A stretch of 64,000 nt of DNA from Hymenobacter sp. BT188 (GCF_014333585.1 NZ_JACSCW010000001.1:682001-746000), one strand, 5' to 3'. Counted from the stretch's first letter, positions 29,225-37,841 are shown. Numbers and translations: made by a program. Notes: generated by a model not told the origin, from the letters alone.

Positions 29225-29680
29225 ATGCGCTTATTACTTCTGCTTTTCGTCTTGGTAGTTGGCTGGGCAACGGCCAGCGCTCAGGTGCCCACCGCTACCT
29301 GGAATACCGATCTTGCTGGCGCTTTGCAGCAAGCCAAAGCCACCAACAAGCCCGTGTTGGCCGTTTTTTCGGGCTCCGACTGGTGCAAGCCCTGTATTAT
29401 GCTCAAGCAGGAAGTCTTCGACCAGGCCGAGTTTCAACGCTATGCCCAAAATCGCTTCGTGCTGGCCCGCTTTGATTTTCCACGCAGTAAGAAAAATAAG
29501 CTACCCGCGGCGCAGATGAAAGCAAACGAGGAAGCGGCCGCTCTTTTAAATAAAGAGGGCTCCTTCCCGCTGGTCGTGCTGCTTTCGCCCGAGGGAAAGG
29601 TGCTGGCCAAGACCGGCTACCGCCCCGGCGGCGCGGCGGCTTACGATGCTTACCTCACACAGTTGTTGGCCAAAAAATAA
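29225..29680 (+). CDS. Secreted thioredoxin-like protein
   Basis: A 151-residue exported thiol protein and the first gene of a four-gene cassette. The N-terminus is a signal peptide (LLLLLFVLVVGWATASAQ). The active site is DWCKPCIML near residue 58 (CxxC of WCKPC), and SFPLVVLLSPEGKVL contains the cis-Pro of the thioredoxin fold. It would act in the periplasm, probably on thiols of the small DUF4266 protein, which carries two Cys in its tail; that partnership is inferred. The next gene starts five bases after its stop. Confidence 0.9.
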   Translation: MRLLLLLFVLVVGWATASAQVPTATWNTDLAGALQQAKATNKPVLAVFSGSDWCKPCIMLKQEVFDQAEFQRYAQNRFVLARFDFPRSKKNKLPAAQMKANEEAAALLNKEGSFPLVVLLSPEGKVLAKTGYRPGGAAAYDAYLTQLLAKK

Positions 29681-29685
29681 GCCCC

Positions 29686-30768
29686 GTGCGCACCCTCCCA
29701 AAGTGGTTTGGTACCTTCCTGGCACGAGCCGCGCTCCTATTGGTGCTATTGGCTGGGGGGCAAATTTCGGCAACCACAGCGGTAGCCAAGCCCCGCAATT
29801 TCACCCGCTCGGCCTACCTGATGGGCTCGCACTTTACGTTCACGGCCGTTGCGGCGGATGATACGCTGGCGTGGCGCGCCATCCGGGCCGGCATCCGCGA
29901 AGCCCAGCGCATCGATCGGCTGTGCTCGTACTGGGACTCTACTTCGCAGATCACGCAAATCAACCGCCAAGCCGGTCTCCAACCTGTGGTGGTCGATCAG
30001 GAAGTGTACGACCTGATTGCGCGCACGCTTAAGCTTTCCGAGCTCAGCGGCGGGGCCTTCGATATCACGTTCGCCGGGGGCGAGAAGATCTATAAGTTCG
30101 ACAAGCAGGAGCATGCAGCCCTGCCGGCGCCCGAAATCGTGAAGGCTTCGGTGGCGCGCATCAACTACCGCAAAGTATTACTCGACCCGGCCGCGCACTC
30201 GGTCATGCTACAGGACAAAGGCATGCGCATGAACCTGGCGGGAATTCTGCAAGGTTACGGTGTGCGCCGCGCCCAGGCCCTGATGAAACAGGTGGGCATT
30301 CAGGGCGGCCTCATCAACGGCTCGGGTGACGTGTCGTGCTGGGGCCGGCAGGCCGACGGCTCCTTATGGCGCATCGCCATCGGCGACCCGGCGCACCCGC
30401 AGTCGGTATCGTCGTGGCTTACGGTGACGGATGTGGCCGTGGTAACGGCTGGCAACTATGAGCAATATTTCACAGTGGGGGGCAAATATTACGGCCACAT
30501 CATCGACCCGCACACCGGCTATCCGGCCACGGGGCTGCGCTCGGTCACCATCATTTGCCCCGACGTGGAGCTGGCCGACGGCCTCGATGAGGTGGTGTTT
30601 GTGCTGGGTCCGGAGGAGGGCTTGGCCTTCATCAATAAGCTGAAAGGCGTCGATTGTACCCTGATTACCAACGATGGCCGCACGCTGACCTCCAAAGGCA
30701 TGCAGGTTAATTATTACAAGAACGCCGGCAAACCCACATCCGCCGTCATTTCCCCTTCGAAGCCATGA
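29686..30768 (+). CDS. apbE: FAD:protein FMN transferase (ApbE)
   Basis: ApbE flavinylates Ser or Thr in periplasmic proteins with FMN from FAD, giving redox-active proteins. The 360-residue protein has a signal or membrane anchor (ARAALLLVLLAGG) and then family blocks: SHFTFTAVAAD, AIRAGIREAQRIDRLCSYW, GGAFDITFAGG, GLINGSGDVSCWG and YYGHIIDPHTGYPAT, where D and H-D are metal and FAD ligands. The start is a GTG. It overlaps the DUF4266 gene by four bases (ATGA). In this cassette it probably modifies one of the neighbours; which residue is not known. Confidence 0.93.
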   Translation: MRTLPKWFGTFLARAALLLVLLAGGQISATTAVAKPRNFTRSAYLMGSHFTFTAVAADDTLAWRAIRAGIREAQRIDRLCSYWDSTSQITQINRQAGLQPVVVDQEVYDLIARTLKLSELSGGAFDITFAGGEKIYKFDKQEHAALPAPEIVKASVARINYRKVLLDPAAHSVMLQDKGMRMNLAGILQGYGVRRAQALMKQVGIQGGLINGSGDVSCWGRQADGSLWRIAIGDPAHPQSVSSWLTVTDVAVVTAGNYEQYFTVGGKYYGHIIDPHTGYPATGLRSVTIICPDVELADGLDEVVFVLGPEEGLAFINKLKGVDCTLITNDGRTLTSKGMQVNYYKNAGKPTSAVISPSKP

Positions 30769-30998
30769 ACTATTCTAACCTGATCCGGCTGGCGCTGGGG
30801 GGCTTTTTTCTGCTCGGCGGCAGCGCCCTGAACGGCTGCGTCTCGGTGGCTGCTTACCAGAAAGTATACCTCAACGACGAGGACATGCAACTGGCTAACA
30901 AGCGTATTCAAACCTACGAAACCAACTTTGAAAGCTACCGCGAAGGCGCGGGCGGCGCCAACGGGGGTAAAGTAGGGGGCGGCTGCGGCTGTAATTAA
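30765..30998 (+). CDS. DUF4266 small lipoprotein with Cys-Gly-Cys tail
   Basis: A 77-residue protein. The N-terminus is a lipoprotein signal (RLALGGFFLLGGSALNGC, acylation at Cys near residue 25). The mature part is short, and the C-terminus is a glycine-rich tail ending GGGCGCN with two Cys two residues apart. This ending is characteristic of DUF4266. It would be an outer- or inner-membrane lipoprotein with a flexible redox or metal-binding tail. It overlaps ApbE and precedes DUF3570, so the four genes are one operon. Function is not known; Cys may bind metal or be oxidised by the thioredoxin. Confidence 0.88.
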   Translation: MNYSNLIRLALGGFFLLGGSALNGCVSVAAYQKVYLNDEDMQLANKRIQTYETNFESYREGAGGANGGKVGGGCGCN

Positions 30999-31018
30999 TC
31001 TCTCATACTGCTCCACTT

Positions 31019-32293
31019 ATGCCACGCCCCATTCACGTGTTCGCTTTTCTCTGGTCGGCTATCGCTTTGATGCCCCTACTGGGCTGGGCGCAGGCCACGC
31101 CCACGCCCAATCGGGTAGATGGCTATGGAGCCCCGGCTACCACCGCGCTTAGCCCGATCAATCCCAGCAACCACGGCGAAACCGAATTGAATATCCTGTC
31201 CAGCTACTACGCCCAGGACGGCAACCGTAGCGCCGTGGAGGGCGGCATCGGCACCCAGCAGCTAACCGACCTGACACCGACCATCATTCTGAACGTGCCT
31301 CTGGACTCAGCCACGCGTATCTCGGCCAACCTGGGGATGGATTATTACTCTTCCGCCTCCACTGATCGGATTGACCAAGTCAGTTCCTCGGCCTCGTCGA
31401 GCGACACGCGTTACCACCTCGATTTGGGCCTTGCCCGCCAATTGGCCGACCAGCGTACCATCGTGGGAGTTGGCGGGGGCTTTTCCAAGGAGTACGACTA
31501 TACCTCCTTTAATGTAACCGGCTCCTGGGCCCGCGCCTCCCAAGACGGCAACCGGGAGCTGAGCGTAGCTGGCCAGGCTTTTTTCGACCGCGCTACGCTG
31601 ATTCTGCCCGTAGAGCTGCGCGGCAATGGGGGGGGAGAGCACGGCTCGGGCTTCGACACGCGCCAGAGCTACAACCTGAACGTGGTGTATTCCCAGGTCA
31701 TCAACCAGCATCTGCAAGTGGCCGTCAGCACGGAGCTGGTAGCGCAGCGCGGACTGCTGAGCACGCCGTTTCACCGGGTGTATTTTCGGGAAACCGGAGG
31801 CGAGTTCGGCACCGCCCGCACCGAGCTGTTACCCCGGCAGCGCTACAAGTATCCGGTGGGTCTGCGCCTGAACTACTACGCCACCGATCTGGTACAGCTG
31901 CGCGGTTTCTACCGGTTCTACAACGACAATTTCGGCATCCGGGCCCACACCCTGGAGTTGGAAGTGCCGGTGAAGGTGACGCCCTTCTTCGTGCTGTATC
32001 CCTTCTACCGTTACCACACCCAGACCGCCGCCAAATACTTCGCGCCCTACCTAGATCACTCCAGCAGCGACACTTATTACACCTCCGATTACGACCTGGC
32101 GGCCTTTTCTGCCAATAAGGTAGGGTTGGGGATGCGTTACTCGCCGGTTTATGGGATTGGCCGCTTCAAAACTCCTTTTGGCGGAGGAATAGCCAAGTTT
32201 AAAGCCTTGGAAGTGCGCTACGCTTACTATCGGCAAAGCGTCGGCCTGACGGCGAACCTGATCAGCGCCGACCTGTCATTTACCTTGCCTTAA
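31019..32293 (+). CDS. DUF3570 outer-membrane beta-barrel protein
   Basis: A 424-residue protein with a signal peptide (AFLWSAIALMPLLGWAQ) and a beta-rich body with alternating strands (for example TRISANLGMDYYSSAS, LELEVPVKVTPFFVLYPFYR and a Leu-Pro end after LSADLSFT-like strands). It is the fourth gene of the thioredoxin/ApbE/DUF4266 cassette, 20 bases after DUF4266. A stretch DGYGAPATT near residue 33 resembles but does not match the ApbE target consensus (DxxSGAT/S), with one residue more between D and AT. The family is probably an outer-membrane channel for the cassette; the cargo is unknown. Confidence 0.88.
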   Translation: MPRPIHVFAFLWSAIALMPLLGWAQATPTPNRVDGYGAPATTALSPINPSNHGETELNILSSYYAQDGNRSAVEGGIGTQQLTDLTPTIILNVPLDSATRISANLGMDYYSSASTDRIDQVSSSASSSDTRYHLDLGLARQLADQRTIVGVGGGFSKEYDYTSFNVTGSWARASQDGNRELSVAGQAFFDRATLILPVELRGNGGGEHGSGFDTRQSYNLNVVYSQVINQHLQVAVSTELVAQRGLLSTPFHRVYFRETGGEFGTARTELLPRQRYKYPVGLRLNYYATDLVQLRGFYRFYNDNFGIRAHTLELEVPVKVTPFFVLYPFYRYHTQTAAKYFAPYLDHSSSDTYYTSDYDLAAFSANKVGLGMRYSPVYGIGRFKTPFGGGIAKFKALEVRYAYYRQSVGLTANLISADLSFTLP

Positions 32294-32346
32294 AGAACAG
32301 GGATAAGTAGATCACTGCATATTCAAGAAAAGGCAAACCAAAGTTC

Positions 32347-32709
32347 TCAGGCCATGTGCACGGCCTCTTGCAGGCGCTGCATCAGCTCCGGTAAGCTCAG
32401 CGAATCCAGTTCAGTGGCGGTTATAAGTGGCTCTAGCGTATGGGCGTCCTGTTCCCAAAATATCACTGGTAAGGCCTCATCCTTCAGTTGCGGAAACTCC
32501 CGCTGAAACTCGTCGCGGTGCTGAAAGCGGGCTTCTACGGGCAAAGATTGAAGAAATTCCTTCCACTCGGGTCGCATACTGGTGGCGCCGTAGGTGATGC
32601 TGCACAAAGAGCAAGGGTAGGTGCTGGGCGAAATAATTTTGTGCGCCATATCCCAAAACCCACTAACCAGTCCCGCATCAGCATTATAGACGAACAACAG
32701 CTTTTTCAT
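32347..32709 (-). CDS. Conserved small protein with a CxxC pair
   Basis: A 120-residue protein from the ATG at 32709 (MKKLLFVYNADAG). No signal peptide. It has a conserved-looking front half (VYNADAGLVSGFWDMAHKI) and CSLCSITYG, a CxxC that may bind metal or be redox-active. I do not recognise a family name. It faces the cassette across a 50-base gap and shares a long-stem terminator with nothing obvious upstream. Confidence in the gene is good, in any function none. Confidence 0.68.
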   Translation of the reverse strand: MKKLLFVYNADAGLVSGFWDMAHKIISPSTYPCSLCSITYGATSMRPEWKEFLQSLPVEARFQHRDEFQREFPQLKDEALPVIFWEQDAHTLEPLITATELDSLSLPELMQRLQEAVHMA

Positions 32710-32779
32710 AGACACCATAACGAAGATCAGCCGATTCAGGTCGTTGGCCTGGGTACTTGTGGCGTTGTCCTATATTAAC

Positions 32780-32839
32780 AAGCACCAAGCAAGAAAGCCC
32801 GGTAACTACGCAGTTGCCGGGCTTTCTTGCTTGGTGCTT
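32780..32839. terminator. Long-stem hairpin upstream of the CxxC gene
   Basis: A 28-bp stem (arms 32780-32807 and 32812-32839) with a 4-base loop and one mismatch: AAGCACCAAGCAAGAAAGCC and onwards. Between the esterase stop and the CxxC gene start, both on the minus strand. It may terminate the esterase gene. Confidence 0.8.
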
Positions 32840-32880
32840 AACTTCAAAAAACCCTGTGGGGGGCTTTTTTAGCTAATTGA

Positions 32881-35343
32881 TCACCGAATAACTACGCGCT
32901 GAGTTTTCGTTGTGCCTCCCTTGAAACGAAGCATGTACACGCCTGGCTTCAGCTTATCACTGGGAATGCTTAGCGTGGTTTGCTTGCCCACGTTCACCTT
33001 CGACAGCACTCTGCCCAGAGTATCCACTACTTCTACGCTTTTAACGTGGGCATGCTCAGCCCCTAACTTAATGTTGATTTTGTCCTCGGCCGGATTGGGA
33101 TAGATTTCTATGTCACTGACAGCCTTGGCTTTACCATTGCTCGTCACTGTGCCGCAGTAGGAGGCCAGGCCTCCCAGGCCGCTAATGGAAGCCATGGAGG
33201 TGGCCAGCACTATTTTATCCAGTTTGGCACTGCCGCCGGCATTATAGGCGATGGTCAACGTGTGCGGGCCCACTGCTAGAGCAGCGTCTTTTAGTTTGGT
33301 CCAGCTCCAACCACTGCCAGTATTCACTTCTTTCACGCTGACATCATCAATATAATAGGTAGCAGCTACCTGGCCCATGTCGAACAGAAAGGTAGTGGAA
33401 GCAATGGAAGCTGTTATGGTCCAGGAAACCTGCTGCCATTCTGTGCCAATCGTTTGATCGGCCTGGTACTGGGCGCTGGAAGGCCCGGTAGAAAGCCGAA
33501 TAGAGCCCCCAGGCGCCGCGGCTCTTACCCAATATGAAATCGTATACTGCTTTCCAATAGTAGTTGGGAAGGACGCGCTAGATACTTGCACGCGCCACTG
33601 ATTGTTCGCTGGTTGGGCAGTCGGGTTTACTACCTTCATCGAGCCGCTGCCGCTATGGGCTTCTGCCGCCACGGTATTAGCGGAAATGGTAGCCCCGCTT
33701 GAGTTAACCGTTCTCCACCCAGTCAAGCCACTTTCAAACCCACCATTGGCTACCAGTTGGCTACCTATCGATTGAAAATTCTCATTATCAATCTTTACCC
33801 AATAGCCATATTCTTCCCCGGCGGTAACAGCTTGCCGGGCCAGCAAATTATAAGTCGCCGCGCTATCAATGGTGAAGGGCAGTACCAAATAAGCCGATGC
33901 ATCAGCCGGCGGGGTAGCTGGGCTGCTGAGCCCGCTTTTCACCTGTGCGTACTTCTCATTAGAGGCTTCCGAATCCGTTACTACACTCCAGCTGGGGCCC
34001 ACCGTGGCGCATTCGGCCTCCAGCCATAGTCGTTTGCCTAGCGGCTCCAACGGGAGCACCGGGTTGCCCGTGCCCCACCACTTGTACCAACGCTGGTAGT
34101 CGAGGGCTGGGTAGGGGTGGGTGGTGATGTTGGTGTTGACGTTAGGGTTGCCCAACAGAAATTTGTCGACGAAGGCTTCGATGGCGGGCTGCTGCGTGGC
34201 CGGTATGGCGCAGTGATTGTGGCCGCCATCGATGTAGAAGCCGAACCGGTCGCCGATGCCGAAGGTCTTCCACACCTCGTGCGCCGCCCGCGCCGATACG
34301 TAGGCCGACGGATTGGCCAGCCACTCAAAGTCGGTATTGCCCGTTACGAGCAAGGCTCGGGGGGCAATCATGGCCATCAACTCGTGGTGGTCGTGCGGCA
34401 GCTTGGCCACGTTCTTTTCAGAAAACTGCTTCATGTCGTCCTTGAACCAGCGGTAATCCGTGGCCCCCAGGTTTTCCACTCCGCCCAGGGTTTCGGACAC
34501 GCGCCAGGCCGGCGCCCCGCCGCCGCCCGATTCTTGGGCGATAGTCAGGGCAATGCGCTCATCCATAGCGCCGGAGAAGAGGGCCATTTTGCCAGCGTAT
34601 GAGCAGCCAGTTACGCCAATATGCTTCAAATCGATGGGCAGACTAGCCTGCACCAGCTCCAGCCCATCGATGAGGCGGCTCACGCCCCAGCTCCAGGCCG
34701 CGTACTGCCCGGAGTTCTCCAGGTTCTGGTCCGGGTATAGTTGGTAGTAGGGGTCCGTCGGTTGCGGATTACCATAGGTTGTGACGTTGTTGTGAGCGTA
34801 CTGAATGCGCGCCACGTTGCGGCTGGTGAAAACCGCCGCCGGTAAACTCCCCGATAAGCTGTTCATCCCAATAACTGCCGGAAATGGGCCCGGACCGGTG
34901 GGCAAACTCACTTGGGAGGTTAGGGTCAGCGTTTTTCCGTTTACCGTCACATTGACGGTGAGCGTGCCATTAGCAGTGCCCACACCAGGAGCATAGCTGG
35001 CGGTGATAGTTTCGGGTCGGCTGGGTCGGCGCCCGATTTCATAGTTCTCAATCTCGGCTTTAATCTCATTACGCCGGCATTCCCAGTCGCTAAAAATCGT
35101 CGAGCGGCCTCGGCCATCAGACCACATGAATGGGTCAGTTAATGGCTCGACAACTGGTAATTGGCTGAAGCTGGGTAAGGGAGGAGCCACGCAGCTTCCG
35201 CCCGTATTCTCCACCGTGTACACCAGGGGAGGTGCTTGGGCAAATAAGTCCGCACCTATGAAACTGAGCAAAAGCGCGGAAAGCGTGACTTTTGCTCTCA
35301 TTGCCGAAATCCTACTGGAAAAAGAGGGGAGCAGTTTTTTCAT
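32881..35343 (-). CDS. Secreted CE15-like glucuronoyl esterase with nested CBMs and a T9SS tail
   Basis: An 820-residue secreted protein. After a signal peptide (ALLLSFIGADLFAQ) comes a CE15 domain (about 36-435), which splits lignin-glucuronoxylan esters. The nucleophile is Ser248 in GCSYAGK; the Glu is in AQESGGGGAPAWR and the His in GGHNHC. CE15 normally has Arg in GCSRxGK; here it is Tyr. Next is a CBM6/35-like module that is split: first half about 437-525, an inserted CBM4/9-like module (about 526-670, LVANGGFES to DDVSVKE), then the second half about 671-718. The end (about 740-820, EIYPNPAEDKINI to RVVIR) is a type IX secretion sorting domain, so it should be exported across the outer membrane. 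Confidence 0.88.
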   Translation of the reverse strand: MKKLLPSFSSRISAMRAKVTLSALLLSFIGADLFAQAPPLVYTVENTGGSCVAPPLPSFSQLPVVEPLTDPFMWSDGRGRSTIFSDWECRRNEIKAEIENYEIGRRPSRPETITASYAPGVGTANGTLTVNVTVNGKTLTLTSQVSLPTGPGPFPAVIGMNSLSGSLPAAVFTSRNVARIQYAHNNVTTYGNPQPTDPYYQLYPDQNLENSGQYAAWSWGVSRLIDGLELVQASLPIDLKHIGVTGCSYAGKMALFSGAMDERIALTIAQESGGGGAPAWRVSETLGGVENLGATDYRWFKDDMKQFSEKNVAKLPHDHHELMAMIAPRALLVTGNTDFEWLANPSAYVSARAAHEVWKTFGIGDRFGFYIDGGHNHCAIPATQQPAIEAFVDKFLLGNPNVNTNITTHPYPALDYQRWYKWWGTGNPVLPLEPLGKRLWLEAECATVGPSWSVVTDSEASNEKYAQVKSGLSSPATPPADASAYLVLPFTIDSAATYNLLARQAVTAGEEYGYWVKIDNENFQSIGSQLVANGGFESGLTGWRTVNSSGATISANTVAAEAHSGSGSMKVVNPTAQPANNQWRVQVSSASFPTTIGKQYTISYWVRAAAPGGSIRLSTGPSSAQYQADQTIGTEWQQVSWTITASIASTTFLFDMGQVAATYYIDDVSVKEVNTGSGWSWTKLKDAALAVGPHTLTIAYNAGGSAKLDKIVLATSMASISGLGGLASYCGTVTSNGKAKAVSDIEIYPNPAEDKINIKLGAEHAHVKSVEVVDTLGRVLSKVNVGKQTTLSIPSDKLKPGVYMLRFKGGTTKTQRVVIR

Positions 35344-35735
35344 AGCCTATTGTTTTGGTCGGATAGTGTAGATGCCGCGAAGCTGGCTTTTCACCGTTTG
35401 AACAGAGCTTCATTCGGAAGATAGTTGCGATACCAGAGAAAAAGCCTCTTCACTTCACAAGCATTTAAATGAGAATACCGTAATCGTTTGCGGAAACGTT
35501 TGTGACTTTTTTACGACATAATATTTTGTCACTAGTCCACCACGTTCCAGGGCCCCTCCACTTTAAATGGAGGTAGAACGTCAGTTTCTTTCGTTCTGAA
35601 CAGATAGAATAAATAACGCCGCATTGCTTGCCAAACGGCTGCAATACGGCGTGCTTCTACTAAAGAATTGGGCTCAGGGTAGCATCTATAAGCTAAAGTC
35701 TGCAAGCAGTGGCCTGCCCTAGGCATCAGTGCATA
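35344..35735. other. Non-coding stretch upstream of the esterase
   Basis: A 392-base gap without a supported gene. It holds a LacI-like operator candidate (next entry) and a short near-palindrome CCTCCACTTTAAATGGAGG at 35555-35573, of the dispersed type found in Bacteroidota. A 64-codon minus-strand open frame here is of no recognisable type and is not called. Confidence 0.6.
35485..35501. promoter_or_regulatory. LacI-type operator candidate before the esterase gene
   Basis: CGTTT(GCGG)AAACG at 35485-35498 and the exact palindrome AAACGTTT at 35494-35501 resemble LacI-family operators. It lies about 140 bases upstream of the esterase start, so control by carbohydrate is conceivable. Confidence 0.3.
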
Positions 35736-37604
35736 TCACTTGCGCAAATAGTCCTCGAACGATACCTGCTGATACGCTTGTCCCTGTTGCACTTGAGCAT
35801 CGGGCACGCCCGCACCACGGAAAAGCACGCGGCGTGCGACGTGGTCGTAGGTGACGGCGCCGGCCGGGGTGAGCATCCCAAAACCATCATTGAAGTTGTA
35901 AAACGCGAAAGATTTGCCCCCCAGCCGCAGCAAATCGCGGCCCCAGGCGTACTCTTTAGTTGGCAGATCTAGCTGGGCTAACAATGTAGTAGCAACATCA
36001 GTTTGAGTCCCAAAGCTGGAAACTACGCGGCCCCGCGCTTCTGGCCGCAACGCCCCGCCGGCCAAGATCAGCGGGATATGAAACTTGGCCGGACTTTCAT
36101 TGGCGGAGTTGCCGGGCAACGGGTGGCCGTGGTCTGCCACCAGCACCACCAGCGTATTGTCCCACCACGGCTGCTGGCTGGCCTGGCGCAGAAAGCGGCC
36201 CAGCGCCCAATCAGTATAATAAACAGAGTTGCGAAACAGCGCCGTTTCGGTGGTGCCGGGAAATTTTTTCGGAATCGGAATCTCGAAAGGCTCGTGGCTG
36301 CTGAGGGTGAAGGCCGTGAGAAAGAAAGGTTGGGTGGCGGGCCTTTGGTTTAAATCGGTGAGAATGCGGTTGAAAAGAATGTGGTCGTGGGCGCCCCACT
36401 TGGAGTTTTGCTCCTGGGGGGTAAAATCCGCGCGCTCGGTGAGCTGGTCGTAGCCGGCGGCCACGAGGTAGCTTTTCATGTTGGCAAAGGCCAGCTCGCC
36501 CCCATAATAATAGGAGCTGCGGTAGCTGGCTTGCTTGAAGGAGCGAGCCAAGTGGGGGAGGCGCTCTGTTTTGCGCGGCACCTTAATAATGCTGCCCGTA
36601 GGTTGGTTGGGGTAGCCACTGAGCAGTGCTACGAGGCCCTTCTGGCTTCGGTCGCCGCTGGCGTACACGTTTTTAAACAACACACCGGTGCGGGCCAAGC
36701 TGTCCAACGTTGGCGTTATGCCGCGCTCCCCGCCCGTACTGCCTACAAACTTGGCGGTAAAGCTCTCCAGAATGATAAACAGCACGTTAGGTCGTGGCGT
36801 CCGCAGAATATTGTTGCCGGAATCAGCCGCAGCAACGGTAGCCGGCGCAGCATAAAGCTGCTTTACGATGCGCTGGGCCGTGGAATCGGGCATAAACTGG
36901 TACGGGTTCGGGCCGGTATTCTTGAGCATCAGCGAGTTCAGCACGTTCCAGGGCACATTCACGGCCGCGTGGTTGGCAAAGGACTGGCTGGAAAAGTACA
37001 CGTCGCTCTGATTGATTGGAATTTGCTGCACCCCACCGCGCATGGGCACCACCAGCAGGGCCAACAGTAGCAAACTCACCAGCGCCGCCCGCAGCCGTCC
37101 GAAGCCGGCCGGCAGCCCTGGCAGACGACCCACCAGTTTTTTATATAATATCCAGCCCAGCACCAGTAAAGCGCCAAAAATGCCCCCCAGCAGCAGCACG
37201 GGCGCACTGCCGGCCGAGGCCATTATTTCCGCAGGTGAGTCAATATATTGGAGGGGAGTGGCATCGAGGCGGAAGCCCCAGGCACGGTATAGCTCCAGGT
37301 CGGCCACGGTAAAAACACTGACCACCACGCCCATCACAGCCGTGTAGAAGCGAATCAGCCGGTCGGTGGGGAAGCGCGGACCGGCCAAATTGCCCCCCAG
37401 CAGCAGCACAAACGGCAGAATGCACAAGTACGCCGCCGTGGAAGCATCCAGCCGCAGTCCGTAACCAAAAATGCCCCCCACGGTAGCCCACGACAACTTA
37501 GCCATTTTGGCCGTGTGGTAACCCAGAAAAATAGCCTTCGCGGCCACAAAAAAAACCAGCCAGAACAAGAAATACCACGGCTGGAAGGCAAAACGGTTTC
37601 TCAC
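35736..37604 (-). CDS. LTA-synthase-like membrane phosphatase or transferase
   Basis: An inner-membrane protein of the alkaline phosphatase superfamily, related to lipoteichoic-acid synthase and phosphoethanolamine transferases. Five hydrophobic segments (about residues 10-190) precede an extracytoplasmic sulfatase-like domain. The catalytic Thr is in FIILESFTAKFVG, followed by TPTLDSLARTG, and the metal-binding VLVADHGHP further on. In a Gram-negative it may modify lipid A or another envelope polymer; the substrate is unknown. The best start is the GTG at 37604 (VRNRFAF), since the -7 box lies at 37609-37616. It is a single gene. Confidence 0.88.
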   Translation of the reverse strand: MRNRFAFQPWYFLFWLVFFVAAKAIFLGYHTAKMAKLSWATVGGIFGYGLRLDASTAAYLCILPFVLLLGGNLAGPRFPTDRLIRFYTAVMGVVVSVFTVADLELYRAWGFRLDATPLQYIDSPAEIMASAGSAPVLLLGGIFGALLVLGWILYKKLVGRLPGLPAGFGRLRAALVSLLLLALLVVPMRGGVQQIPINQSDVYFSSQSFANHAAVNVPWNVLNSLMLKNTGPNPYQFMPDSTAQRIVKQLYAAPATVAAADSGNNILRTPRPNVLFIILESFTAKFVGSTGGERGITPTLDSLARTGVLFKNVYASGDRSQKGLVALLSGYPNQPTGSIIKVPRKTERLPHLARSFKQASYRSSYYYGGELAFANMKSYLVAAGYDQLTERADFTPQEQNSKWGAHDHILFNRILTDLNQRPATQPFFLTAFTLSSHEPFEIPIPKKFPGTTETALFRNSVYYTDWALGRFLRQASQQPWWDNTLVVLVADHGHPLPGNSANESPAKFHIPLILAGGALRPEARGRVVSSFGTQTDVATTLLAQLDLPTKEYAWGRDLLRLGGKSFAFYNFNDGFGMLTPAGAVTYDHVARRVLFRGAGVPDAQVQQGQAYQQVSFEDYLRK

Positions 37605-37608
37605 GCCG

Positions 37609-37616
37609 CAAAGGTA
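37609..37616 (-). promoter_or_regulatory. -7 box directly before the LTA-synthase-like gene
   Basis: TACCTTTG on the minus strand, ending five bases before the GTG at 37604; a TTG lies 23 bases upstream of it. This makes the transcript essentially leaderless if the GTG is the start. Confidence 0.5.
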
Positions 37617-37673
37617 GCGCTGCAAGGCGATGATGAAAGCAAGGCATTTATCCTTGTGGGCATTGCTGCCACA

Positions 37674-37770
37674 AGACCGTCATACAAAGCGGAGCGAAGC
37701 ATCTCGCGTGCTGTCGTGAGGTTAGCACTCCCGCTAAATACGCGAGATGCTTCGCTCTGCATGACGGTCT
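37674..37770. repeat. REP-like intergenic inverted-repeat element, copy 2
   Basis: The ends AGACCGTCAT and ATGACGGTCT and the inner GCGAAGCATCTCGCGT and ACGCGAGATGCTTCGC pair over about 30 bp with a few unpaired bases. It shares the core GAAGCATCTC with the element at 14799-14896. About 97 bp, between two divergent genes, and no coding content. Confidence 0.72.
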
Positions 37771-37841
37771 AGTGATATTCAGGTGGTTTTCAATATAAAT
37801 ACCATATATTTCCAGATTACACCCTGATTTTGAAGGGGTAT

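Noticed and set aside
35532..35726. 64-codon minus-strand frame in the gap before the LTA-synthase-like gene
   Set aside because: No family, no promoter, no neighbours of its type, and it contains a short dispersed palindrome.
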